From CBDHHC01 sp050633205 (GTDB lineage: Bacteria; Pseudomonadota; Alphaproteobacteria; Rhizobiales; CBDHHC01), in contig JBOEGA010000061.1 in assembly GCA_050633205.1 (NCBI GenBank), forward strand, positions 1-38,947: a stretch of DNA of 38,947 bases, written 5' to 3'. The translations under genes were made by a program, and so were the position numbers. The stretch's first letter is position 1. Every line of letters begins with the position of its first letter. The notes beneath the pieces were generated by a model, which did no database searches, had not been told where the DNA came from, and was given only the letters and a program-made list of their open reading frames with translations. Shown here in pieces: positions 16,681 through 23,087 of this stretch.

Positions 16681-17651
16681 CCAAAGACAGCAAGCGTTTA
16701 AATATTTTATGTCTATCAGGTGGCGGTTATAGAGGATTGTTTACCGCCGAATTATTAAATAAAGTAGCTAAAGGGTTGAAAGTAGACAACTTACAATCTC
16801 ACTTTGATCTATTTATTGGTACTTCAACCGGCGGACTGATAGCAACCGCTTTGTCCTATGGAATTCCTCCCAGAAGAATTGTCCAAGCCTATCAGAAACA
16901 TGGTCCACGAATCTTTCCCTCCAAAACGGGTCTGGAAAAGTTTATTAGCTGGAGACGTAAAGGTGCTATATACGATAAAGAGGCCATCTCAGATGCTATA
17001 CAGGAGTTGATCCCTGATAATTATAAGAAACCAATTCAAAATGAAGATGTTAAACTGGCCTTGGTAACGGCAAGTAGTATCACAAAAAGCTATAAGCTAC
17101 TTGCTGGAAAACGCTTCTCTGATTCTGCTTCCAGCAGAATAAGTGTACACGACGCAATACAATCAACAACAGCCGCACCTGTATATTTTTCTCCTCAAAA
17201 TATAGGCAATGATCAATACATAGATGGGGGGTTGATAGCAAATGCACCTTCCATGATTGGCGCAGCACTTATAATGGATACTTTCAAGGAGGTAGAGCCC
17301 GAAGCTATTCATGTGCTCCATATAGGTACGGCAAGTTCTTTACAGATAAAAAAGCCCAGAAATAAACCCAGATTTTATAATATGTTTTTTGATTTACGAG
17401 ACATGATCCATTATCTCATGGCTACGCAGGAACTTCTTTCAATCAAAATGGCACAAACATGGCTCACTGAACGTAGATATGTTTATGTCGATGCCCCTCC
17501 CCTTTTGCGCCAAGGGGTAGAGTTAGAAAACATGGATGATGCAAGTAAAGATGTTGAAGAGCGACTGATGTTGCTTGCAGAACATACATGGCTGGAGTGG
17601 AAAGACAGGCCTGAACTGAACGCCTTCTTTTATGATGCCCATAGCGCATAA
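16677..17651 (+). CDS. Patatin-like phospholipase, CapV-like
   Basis: A 324-residue patatin-family lipid hydrolase. The oxyanion-hole motif SGGGYRG is at residues 14-20, the nucleophile elbow GTSTG gives Ser50, and the catalytic Asp is in DGG at 183-185, so the Ser-Asp dyad is intact. Spacing and length are close to the CapV effector of CBASS antiphage systems, which degrades membrane phospholipids when activated by a cyclic nucleotide. No CD-NTase is encoded next to it; instead a PIN-like gene overlaps its start. No signal peptide or membrane helix is visible, so it acts from the cytosol. AT-rich composition suggests transfer. A role in abortive defence is inferred from family, not shown. 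Confidence 0.88.
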   Translation: MTKDSKRLNILCLSGGGYRGLFTAELLNKVAKGLKVDNLQSHFDLFIGTSTGGLIATALSYGIPPRRIVQAYQKHGPRIFPSKTGLEKFISWRRKGAIYDKEAISDAIQELIPDNYKKPIQNEDVKLALVTASSITKSYKLLAGKRFSDSASSRISVHDAIQSTTAAPVYFSPQNIGNDQYIDGGLIANAPSMIGAALIMDTFKEVEPEAIHVLHIGTASSLQIKKPRNKPRFYNMFFDLRDMIHYLMATQELLSIKMAQTWLTERRYVYVDAPPLLRQGVELENMDDASKDVEERLMLLAEHTWLEWKDRPELNAFFYDAHSA

Positions 17652-17681
17652 TTACGTTGCCAGGGTATTCAGGAAATAACA

Positions 17682-17706
17682 GGGGCAAGGTTTAGTGCCC
17701 TGCCCC
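17682..17706. terminator. GC-rich hairpin between convergent genes
   Basis: GGGGCAAGG and CCCTGCCCC pair with one mismatch around a 7-nt loop, midway between the stops of the patatin and RTX genes. No T tract directly follows on either strand, so a terminator role is possible but weak. Confidence 0.4.
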
Positions 17707-17738
17707 GTGGGAAGAGTTTTGTGTATGATCTGGCTTGA

Positions 17739-18404
17739 TTATATCAGTCCGACAAATTCTGATACATCGTAAGCATCTGCGCCACGCACTATGGAGTTCT
17801 GGACGTCATGCAGATTGGCACCTTCTATGCTTACAACTACATTATTAGAGTAAACAAGAACCAAATCGTCCATTGCAACAACATTTACATTTGTATCTGA
17901 AAAGAAGAGCTTATCATTGGCCTGATAATCATGGATTGTGTCCCAACCCAGATTGCCATCAGCCCACTTGTAATCTCTATCCTGAATGAACGCAAATGCA
18001 TCAGCTCCAGCACCTCCGTACAAGTTATCATTGCCTTCATCACCTGACAGAATATCTCTATGCTTACCGCCTTTAAGGGTGTCATTGCCTCCCTGGCCTT
18101 CTATCCTGTCTTTTCCGTTGCCGCCTTTAAGCGTATCTCCGCCGCTTCGGCCGGTGTTACTGTCTCCTAAAATAATATCATTTCCATTGTTTCCTGAAAT
18201 ATTATCGGCTCCGGCGCCTCCTTCCAGAACGTCATGGCCACCCTTTCCGGAAATTGTATCGTTACCGTCGCCACCATTAATATAATCCCTTTGACTATTT
18301 CCGGTCAGCTTGTCTTTTCCTCCCCAGCCATACATTTCTGTATAGTTGGAATCATTTTTTTGAGTATCCGCTCCATTGGTACCCTCCCATTTCCAATATG
18401 GCAT
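17739..18404 (-). CDS. Orphan RTX (hemolysin-type calcium-binding) protein
   Basis: A 221-residue protein with an excellent AAAGGAG ribosome site. Residues about 35-150 hold roughly ten RTX nonapeptides (GGDGNDTIS, GGAGADNIS, GGNGKDRIE, GGAGADAFA and variants), which bind calcium as a parallel beta-roll outside the cell. The last 70 residues resemble the C-terminal type I secretion signal region. There is no enzymatic or adhesive domain, and the N-terminus (MPYWKWEGTNGADTQKN) is short. No type I secretion gene is nearby, so export must use a system elsewhere. It may be a secreted matrix or calcium-sponge protein, or a remnant of a larger RTX protein. Confidence 0.85.
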   Translation of the reverse strand: MPYWKWEGTNGADTQKNDSNYTEMYGWGGKDKLTGNSQRDYINGGDGNDTISGKGGHDVLEGGAGADNISGNNGNDIILGDSNTGRSGGDTLKGGNGKDRIEGQGGNDTLKGGKHRDILSGDEGNDNLYGGAGADAFAFIQDRDYKWADGNLGWDTIHDYQANDKLFFSDTNVNVVAMDDLVLVYSNNVVVSIEGANLHDVQNSIVRGADAYDVSEFVGLI

Positions 18405-18468
18405 TATTATCTCCTTTTGTAATTTAATTGCAGGGCCATGCTAGTTCAGGCTGCTACTATTACAAAAC

Positions 18469-18500
18469 GAGTTATTTTCAGTGCAGGATGAAAATAACTC
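18469..18500 (-). promoter_or_regulatory. Hairpin upstream of RTX gene
   Basis: GAGTTATTTTC and GAAAATAACTC form a perfect 11-bp stem with a 10-nt loop, 65 bp before the RTX start. Read on the minus strand it is followed by GTTTTG, so it could be an attenuator, the terminator of an upstream minus-strand transcript, or an operator. Confidence 0.45.
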
Positions 18501-18741
18501 ATATAGAGCAAGTATTTACATAACTACACATGCAAAAGAAAAAAACCAATATCCTGGTTACAGGAACCGATGCGAAGTTATACGAGATTCCTGCCCTTAC
18601 ATATCAGGGCTGTGCAGAGCGCAAAAACGCTGCTCCAGTAGTCAATAAATTGCATAGCCGGGTTCGAGGTCGCGAATACGAGAAGCCCGGGCTTTAAGTG
18701 GGTGCTTTATTTTCACATAGGTTAGGTTCCCCGATACGTCC

Positions 18742-18780
18742 TCCGACACGGGCACAGACGGTCTGCAGCATCGTGTCGGA
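18742..18780. repeat. Inverted repeat, 9-bp arms
   Basis: TCCGACACG (18742-18750) and CGTGTCGGA (18772-18780) are perfect inverse complements around a 21-nt loop. GC-rich compared with its surroundings. Function unknown. Confidence 0.55.
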
Positions 18781-18861
18781 TGTGAGGGAGGATGTTTTTT
18801 GGGGGTAAGTTTTTTTTGCGCCTGAGAATTGTGCCACAGGTTAAGTTTTATCGTGTGGCTT

Positions 18862-19007
18862 TCACCCCCATCCCCCACTTCGTGGGTACTTCCCCCGTCA
18901 AGGGGGAAGAGGGGAATATACCGTTAGTTCAGTGAGTTAAAAGCACGATCTTCTTCCTTCCCCCTTGACGAGGGAAGCGCCGAAGCGTACGCAAGCGAAG
19001 GGGGTGA
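18862..19007. repeat. 146-bp foldback (MITE-like) element
   Basis: The left arm (18862-18909) and right arm (18957-19007) are inverted copies. They start with TCACCCCC and end with GGGGGTGA, and share CTTCG and then a near-identical block around GTCAAGGGGGAAG. Each arm is itself palindromic (CTTCCCCC...AGGGGGAAG), giving a double hairpin with a 47-bp centre. It encodes nothing. This is the form of a palindromic repeat or small non-autonomous transposable element; no target duplication could be judged by eye. Confidence 0.7.
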
Positions 19008-19512
19008 CTGGCGTTTGGCACTGCCTGTCAAGTCTAAAACCACTGGCTTCATATTCTCTGCCAGTCGCATACTGTGTTTTTTACTACGATAATATCTTTT
19101 TGTGGTCAGGTCTTGTCTGACTTGTTCTTGTACGAGCTACAAGCATGCACCAGGTTATGTGTGTAACCGTCTTTTTCTATTGTATACCTCATCGGGTCAG
19201 GGATAGGCTTCTAAAATGAATAGAGTCTAACAAATAATACCGATTGCAATATATTTAAAAAATTTAAAAACGGTATTGACGCATCTGATGTTTTGTGTCA
19301 GCTTTCACATATCAAATTCTTTAGGAAACAAGTGATGACTTATACAAGTAACAGCACATACAAATATATCGACCTCGGGGTACGTTCCCTGGGCGCATAT
19401 TTGTGCCTGTCGTCATCCGAGCTCAGTTCATAAAACCGGTGCAGCTATTGCACCGTTAGATCGGTGCAGTTCTTAAGGAAACTCCCCCTGTAACTATACC
19501 ATCTAGCGCACA

Positions 19513-19540
19513 ATAAGATACGGAATTATCTTATCTTTTT
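19513..19540 (+). terminator. Possible intrinsic terminator
   Basis: ATAAGATA and TATCTTAT form a perfect 8-bp stem with loop CGGAAT, followed by CTTTTT on the plus strand. No gene lies just upstream, so if real it ends an unassigned RNA from the non-coding stretch. The stem is AT-rich and may be weak. Confidence 0.4.
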
Positions 19541-19728
19541 CTTGTTGTGGGATTTTTTGATCCGGGCTTGAGATTATCGACAACAGTCGGTGAGTTCATG
19601 CATGTTTGTGCATGCTTTCTCCCCAATCATTTTTTTATCCAGAAGACATATGCGTGTTTTTTGAAGAACGTATATTTGCATCTACCTAATGTTGCATATG
19701 CACATTTTTGAATAAGGAGTTTTATTAT

Positions 19729-19821
19729 GGAAGGTTAAGCCGAAAGATTACGGGGTAACGGCCGCGGTCTTGAAAACCGTAGAACCATAGCGTTGTGGGG
19801 GTTCGAATCCCCTGCCTTCCG
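19729..19821 (+). tRNA. tRNA-Ser(UGA)
   Basis: A 93-nt class II cloverleaf. The acceptor is GGAAGGT with GCCTTCC, discriminator G73. The anticodon stem is GCGGT/ACCGT around CTTGAAA (anticodon TGA), the variable arm is long, and the T arm has canonical TTCGAAT. G73 and the long variable arm fit serine identity. No CCA is encoded: CTTTTTT follows. The D arm is unusually large. It is the first member of the tRNA cluster and is followed after 9 nt by the shared repeat. Confidence 0.85.
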
Positions 19822-20116
19822 CTTTTTTGGTCTCACAATAGCTCGCAAAGCGAACGTCTCCGACGGGGCGGCGTAACACGCCGATGCCCGCCTGGGCCTA
19901 GTTAGAGTGCTGTTTGTGAAGTTGAAGTTGTATTTTTTATATGCGCCTGTAGCCCAACTGGAAGAGGCAGTTTTTTGTCTCACGACAGCTCGCAAAGCGA
20001 GCGTCTCCGACGGGCGGCGCAATGCACCGAGGCCCGCCTGGGCCTAGTTAGAGTGCTGTTTGTGAAGTTGAAGTTGTATTTTTTATATGCGCCTGTAGCC
20101 CAACTGGAAGAGGCAC
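19822..20116 (+). repeat. Tandem duplication of tRNA-linked unit
   Basis: Two copies in tandem: 19822-19969 and 19970-20115. The last 84 bp of each (19886-19969 and 20032-20115) are identical; the first halves differ at scattered sites. Each unit contains the TCTCAC(A/G)A(T/C)AGCTCGCAA motif, a GGCCTAGTTAGAGTGC block, a T-rich leader, and the first 27 nt of the Leu-UAG tRNA. Only the second copy continues into a whole tRNA. Looks like an unequal-recombination product. Confidence 0.8.
19943..19969 (+). pseudogene. Broken 5' half of tRNA-Leu(UAG)
   Basis: The 27 nt from the acceptor through the D arm are identical to 20089-20115, then sequence switches to GTTTTTTG and the next copy of the repeat. 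There is no anticodon or T arm, so it is a tRNA fragment left by duplication. If transcribed it would yield a half-tRNA-like RNA. Confidence 0.75.
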
Positions 20117-20162
20117 TTGTTTTAGGAGCAAGTCAGTGAAGGTTCGAATCCTTCCAGGCGTA
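20089..20162 (+). tRNA. tRNA with Leu(UAG) anticodon, class I shape
   Basis: A 74-nt cloverleaf. The acceptor is GCGCCTG/CAGGCGT (first pair G-T), the D stem is short, the anticodon stem is CTTGT/GCAAG around TTTAGGA (anticodon TAG, reading CUA), and the T arm is GAAGG-TTCGAAT-CCTTC with A73. A73 fits leucine, but the 5-nt variable loop does not: bacterial tRNA-Leu normally has a long variable arm. No CCA is encoded. The shared repeat begins 9 nt after its end. Confidence 0.75.
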
Positions 20163-20171
20163 CTCATTTTG

Positions 20172-20235
20172 CCTCACGACAGCTCTCAAAACGGGCGCCT
20201 CCCGTAGGCCTAACAAGAGTGCGAGCAGCGAAGTA
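20172..20235 (+). repeat. tRNA-linked repeat, third copy
   Basis: Starts CCTCACGACAGCTCTCAA exactly 9 nt after the Leu-UAG tRNA, continues with a diverged CGCCTCCCGTAGGCC and ends near GGCCTAACAAGAGTGC. It shares the order of blocks with the copies at 19831 and 19978 but is more diverged and lacks the T-rich leader. Confidence 0.65.
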
Positions 20236-20248
20236 GAAAGTAGATCAG

Positions 20249-20322
20249 GTCCCTGTAGCCCAACGGGTAGAGGCAACAGACTTAAAATTTGTACAGTGCT
20301 GGTTCGAATCCGGCCAGGGACA
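20249..20322 (+). tRNA. tRNA with Leu(UAA) anticodon, class I shape
   Basis: A 74-nt cloverleaf with a perfect acceptor GTCCCTG/CAGGGAC. The anticodon stem is ACAGA/TTTGT around CTTAAAA (anticodon TAA, reading UUA), the variable loop has 5 nt, and the T arm is GCTGG-TTCGAAT-CCGGC with A73. Like its neighbour it has leucine anticodon and discriminator but a short variable loop, unlike normal bacterial tRNA-Leu. No CCA is encoded. The shared repeat starts 9 nt later. Confidence 0.78.
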
Positions 20323-20331
20323 CTCGTTTTG

Positions 20332-20380
20332 TCTCACAATAGCTCGCAATGCAGGTGTCTCTGGCAAAAGCCAAAGAGTG
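20332..20380 (+). repeat. tRNA-linked repeat, fourth copy
   Basis: Starts TCTCACAATAGCTCGCAA exactly 9 nt after the Leu-UAA tRNA; these 18 bases are identical to the copy at 19831-19848. The rest is short and diverged (GTGTCTCTGGC, then CCAAAGAGTG). Confidence 0.65.
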
Positions 20381-20489
20381 AGATGATTAATTTTGCAAGA
20401 GACTGCTGAAGGGTATCTCCCCGATATTCCTGTCGCAGACAGCATGGTTCTCATTGCAGAAGCATCCAGTTTTTTTGCTGGATAAACAG

Positions 20490-20542
20490 AAAAACGCCCG
20501 GCGTCCATGTCCGATCACAAACGCATGACGCGGGGTGTTTTT
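20490..20542 (+). terminator. Long hairpin just before tRNA-Ser(GCU)
   Basis: Arms 20490-20505 (AAAAACGCCCGGCGTC) and 20527-20542 (GACGCGGGGTGTTTTT) pair at 14 of 16 positions, plus one G-T, with a 21-nt loop and a closing T run. It could end transcription from the upstream tRNAs or be a processing or recombination site; it lies only 7 bp before the next tRNA. Confidence 0.5.
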
Positions 20543-20549
20543 CGAAACA

Positions 20550-20634
20550 GGAAGGTAAACCTGCCGGGTGGCAGGCGCGGTTTGCTAAACCGTCGGAACC
20601 CTTTGGGTTTGTGGATCGAGACCACTGCCTTCCG
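20550..20634 (+). tRNA. tRNA-Ser(GCU), possibly degenerate
   Basis: The acceptor is GGAAGGT/GCCTTCC with G73; the anticodon stem is GCGGT/ACCGT around TTGCTAA (anticodon GCT). The long variable arm is AACCC-TTT-GGGTT. The T loop is ATCGAGA instead of TTCRANN, losing the conserved T54, and one T-stem pair is a mismatch; the D loop lacks the usual A14/A21. CCA is encoded directly after G73, unlike the three tRNAs upstream. Decay or a recoded, unusual tRNA are both possible. Confidence 0.6.
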
Positions 20635-20645
20635 CCATAATTTTG

Positions 20646-20726
20646 GGGCAGGCTGGGCATGAGTGAGCCCAACGGCCTGTAAAGCCGCCGTTTATACTGT
20701 GGAGGTGCAAATTCCTCCCCTGCCCA
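20646..20726 (+). tRNA. tRNA-Tyr(GUA)-like, possibly degenerate
   Basis: The acceptor is GGGCAGG/CCTGCCC, the D stem GGGC/GCCC, and the anticodon stem is around CTGTAAA (anticodon GTA) with one A-C mismatch. The variable arm is long and the T stem GGAGG/CCTCC has an 8-nt loop TGCAAATT rather than 7. A73 and the class II shape fit tyrosine. The D loop lacks the GG pair. No CCA is encoded. Confidence 0.55.
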
Positions 20727-20821
20727 CTTATAAAAACATTAATTTGAACCCTAATGACCAGGTGTACGACAAATTTACGCCCTCATATTAATACAAATGT
20801 GTTGTCAGAACAGAAAGTCAG

Positions 20822-21658
20822 GTGAGCAATATGGCTGAATTGGTAGAATTTGAAACCTTTATGCAACGCCATTGGGACAGCCTTGATTCCAGAACCATGG
20901 AGTTTAGCCGTTTTCAATTATTGTTACCGCATTTACAAAAGAATCCCGAAGCAGCTGCAAATGCAAAATTCTGGTCCTGCGGACAGGGCACAGCTTGCGC
21001 CGTTTTTTTTAATGGAAACCTTATACTTGGGGACATTGACGACAAATCCTGTGAGTTTATCACTTCCGAAATAAGAGCTGAAACCATCAGGAAAATATCC
21101 GGACCTGGAAGAATTATGGACCAGAGTATAAAGTATTTCGAGCAATCCTTAACTTTATTTTCGGAACAGATACCGCTCCATGTGATGATGTTAGATCAAG
21201 AACCTGCGGACGTTACTGGTGCAGGCGGGGGTCGACTCGCTGAAGATAAAGATCTGAATATTTTAACTGAATGGTTATATGAATTTAATGAGCAGGCTAT
21301 TGCCCACCAACCTGAATTACCCATGACCAAGTGCCGTAAAATATGTATGCGTTATATAGAGGCTGGTAATATGGCTGTCTGGGAACAGGATAACATTCCG
21401 GTATCCATGGCTTCAATAGTTAATACCACCCCCAGATATATTGCAATTTCTCTGGTATATACACCGCGGAAGTTCAGAAATAAAGGGTATGCAGCCCAGA
21501 CTGTCCGTATGTTGTCTCAGAGAATAGTTGAAAATGGGTCTATGGCATGTCTTTATATAGATGCGCGAAACCCTGTTTCCAGACGGTGTTATGAGAAGAT
21601 TGGTTTTGTTGTAACTGGCGGGCATGTGGAAACATCAAACATGAACTTTGAAAGTTGA
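20822..21658 (+). CDS. GNAT family N-acetyltransferase with N-terminal extension
   Basis: A 278-residue protein. Residues 1-150 form a domain I do not recognise beyond its presence in similar acetyltransferases (FWSCGQGTACAVFF, LILGDIDDKSCEF). The C-terminal half is an FR47-like GNAT fold: PVSMASIVNTTPRYIAISLVY, the acetyl-CoA loop RKFRNKGYA, and NPVSRRCYEKIGFV. The start may be GTG at 20822 or ATG at 20831; GTGAG before the latter could serve as its ribosome site. Substrate unknown. It is the first gene after the tRNA cluster and marks the return to ordinary composition. Confidence 0.82.
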   Translation: MSNMAELVEFETFMQRHWDSLDSRTMEFSRFQLLLPHLQKNPEAAANAKFWSCGQGTACAVFFNGNLILGDIDDKSCEFITSEIRAETIRKISGPGRIMDQSIKYFEQSLTLFSEQIPLHVMMLDQEPADVTGAGGGRLAEDKDLNILTEWLYEFNEQAIAHQPELPMTKCRKICMRYIEAGNMAVWEQDNIPVSMASIVNTTPRYIAISLVYTPRKFRNKGYAAQTVRMLSQRIVENGSMACLYIDARNPVSRRCYEKIGFVVTGGHVETSNMNFES

Positions 21659-21716
21659 AAGAACTACCGCTTTGAGCCACCCTTTTATCATGCGGCTGAT
21701 TAGCCTCACCATGACT

Positions 21717-22154
21717 TCACAACTCCAGCGCCATCACGAGTTTCACCCGGCCGTCACTATAATAGTTCTGCCCTAACTCAAAATCCCGGAAACCTGCCTT
21801 GCGGTAGATTTTAATTGCGTTTGTATTGGTTGGGGTGACTGTCAGTTTTATTATGGGAAATTCTGCTGTTCTCATTTTTGAAATACAGGCGTTGAATAAA
21901 GCATGACCAACTCCTTTTGACTGAAAGTCAGGGTGTACGGCAAGGGCCAGCACCCAGGCTTCGTTGCGGGAAAAGCTTCCCAGGCAGTATCCACAGACCT
22001 GTGTTTCATATTCCGCTATAAAAATATAATCAGAGAACATATCAAAGAACTGACGAATGGTTCTGCGGTTATACTCATGGGGGGAAAAGACTGCTTTATC
22101 AAGTGCCTGAATATTTTCAATGTCTTCCAGCGAGGCAGTTCTAATTGTCAGCAT
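21717..22154 (-). CDS. GNAT family N-acetyltransferase (RimI-like)
   Basis: A 145-residue single-domain acetyltransferase. ILTIR-type start (MLTIRTASLEDIENI), FIAEYETQVCGYCLGS, the acetyl-CoA motif VHPDFQSKGVGHALF, and C-terminal NTNAIKIYRKAGF are all in order. It is RimI-like in size, but the substrate (ribosomal protein or small amine) cannot be told. Convergent with the larger GNAT gene (58 bp between stops) and divergent from bdhA. Confidence 0.85.
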   Translation of the reverse strand: MLTIRTASLEDIENIQALDKAVFSPHEYNRRTIRQFFDMFSDYIFIAEYETQVCGYCLGSFSRNEAWVLALAVHPDFQSKGVGHALFNACISKMRTAEFPIIKLTVTPTNTNAIKIYRKAGFRDFELGQNYYSDGRVKLVMALEL

Positions 22155-22278
22155 GATTACGGATTCCCAAAACGCACATTATATCAGCACAGGCATGTAA
22201 CGCAAAATTTACACTGGCGCTTCATATTTTGCTATAATCACTCCATTTCGTAAAATTATACCATCATACTGAAGGTGA

Positions 22279-23079
22279 ATGACCATGGCCATTAAAGTTG
22301 ATCTTAAAGGAAAAAATGCGATTGTGACGGGCTCTACGTCTGGTATCGGGCTGGGGGTTGCCAGGGCTCTGGCTGAATGCGGGGCCAATGTGATGGTGAA
22401 TGGTCTGGGGACTGAGAGTGATAATGCGAAGGCTATAGAGGAGATTTCATCTTTCGGGACGAAGACGGCATTTTCTCCTGCCAATATGCTGGAGCCTGGT
22501 GAAATAGATTCTCTCGTTCAAACAACGATATCGGATTTTGGCTCGGTTGATATTCTTGTCAATAATGCAGGCATTCAGTTCGTTTCTCCGATTGAAGAAT
22601 TTCCGATTGATAAGTGGAATGCGATTATTGGTATAAACCTGTCCTCGGCATTTCATACTATCCGCTGTGCGACGCCGAATATGAAACAGAATGGCTGGGG
22701 ACGTATTATTAATATTGCTTCGGCTCATTCGCTGGTGGCTTCTCCGTTCAAGTCGGCCTATGTGGCTGCAAAACATGGCATTGTGGGACTTACGAAGACG
22801 GTTGCGCTGGAGCTGGCCCAGTGTGGTGTAACCTGTAATGCGATTTCGCCGGGATATGTGAAAACGCCATTGGTGGAAAATCAGATCCCGGATACGGCAA
22901 AGGCGCGGGGAATTACGGAAGAAGAGGTTATTCAGAATGTGCTGCTTGCGGCGCAACCGACAAAGGAATTTATCACTGTTGAGCAGGTGGGTGGTATAGC
23001 TACATTTCTGTGCAGCGATACTGCATCGCAAATTACCGGTGCCAATATGTCAGTAGATGGTGGCTGGACTTCTCAATAA
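22279..23079 (+). CDS. bdhA: D-3-hydroxybutyrate dehydrogenase
   Basis: A 266-residue classical SDR. The nucleotide loop is GSTSGIGLGVA (residues about 18-28), then NNAG, the catalytic Ser in NIASAHS, YxxxK as YVAAK, and ISPGYVKTPLV. The segment GANVMVNGLG and overall length fit 3-hydroxybutyrate dehydrogenases, which oxidise D-3-hydroxybutyrate to acetoacetate with NAD in polyhydroxybutyrate or ketone-body use. GAAGGTGA just before the ATG is a fair ribosome site. Other SDR substrates are possible, but the match is good. Confidence 0.88.
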   Translation: MTMAIKVDLKGKNAIVTGSTSGIGLGVARALAECGANVMVNGLGTESDNAKAIEEISSFGTKTAFSPANMLEPGEIDSLVQTTISDFGSVDILVNNAGIQFVSPIEEFPIDKWNAIIGINLSSAFHTIRCATPNMKQNGWGRIINIASAHSLVASPFKSAYVAAKHGIVGLTKTVALELAQCGVTCNAISPGYVKTPLVENQIPDTAKARGITEEEVIQNVLLAAQPTKEFITVEQVGGIATFLCSDTASQITGANMSVDGGWTSQ

Positions 23080-23087
23080 TATACAAC

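Larger units (their letters stand above)
18501..19728. other. Non-coding stretch rich in inverted repeats
   Basis: No supported gene in 1.2 kb. Besides the elements listed separately it holds ACAAATAT/ATATTTGT arms (19360-19404), AATACCG/CGGTATT arms around a very AT-rich core (19236-19277), and a short CGGTGCA/TGCACCG hairpin (19437-19455). The density of dyads points to one or more structured RNAs or decayed mobile-element ends. Confidence 0.5.

Noticed and set aside
15652..17651. Canonical CBASS operon
   Set aside because: Neither companion of the patatin shows a CD-NTase active site (GS with DxD), so only the effector type matches.
17986..18285. 99-aa plus-strand frame rich in Pro, Ser and Leu
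   Set aside because: Exact antisense shadow of the RTX repeats.
17820..18300. Regular repeats as a CRISPR array
   Set aside because: The periodicity is 27 bp and encodes RTX nonapeptides; there are no unique spacers and no cas genes in the window.
18642..18878. 78-aa minus-strand frame
   Set aside because: Runs into the foldback element and its inverted repeats, no ribosome site, no plausible domain.
19735..20022. Minus-strand frames across the tRNA cluster, also 20245-20508 and 20451-20672
   Set aside because: They are antisense readings of tRNA genes and repeats.
20089..20322. Reading the UAG and UAA anticodons as suppressor tRNAs
   Set aside because: These are the anticodons written 5' to 3'; they pair with CUA and UUA, not with stop codons.
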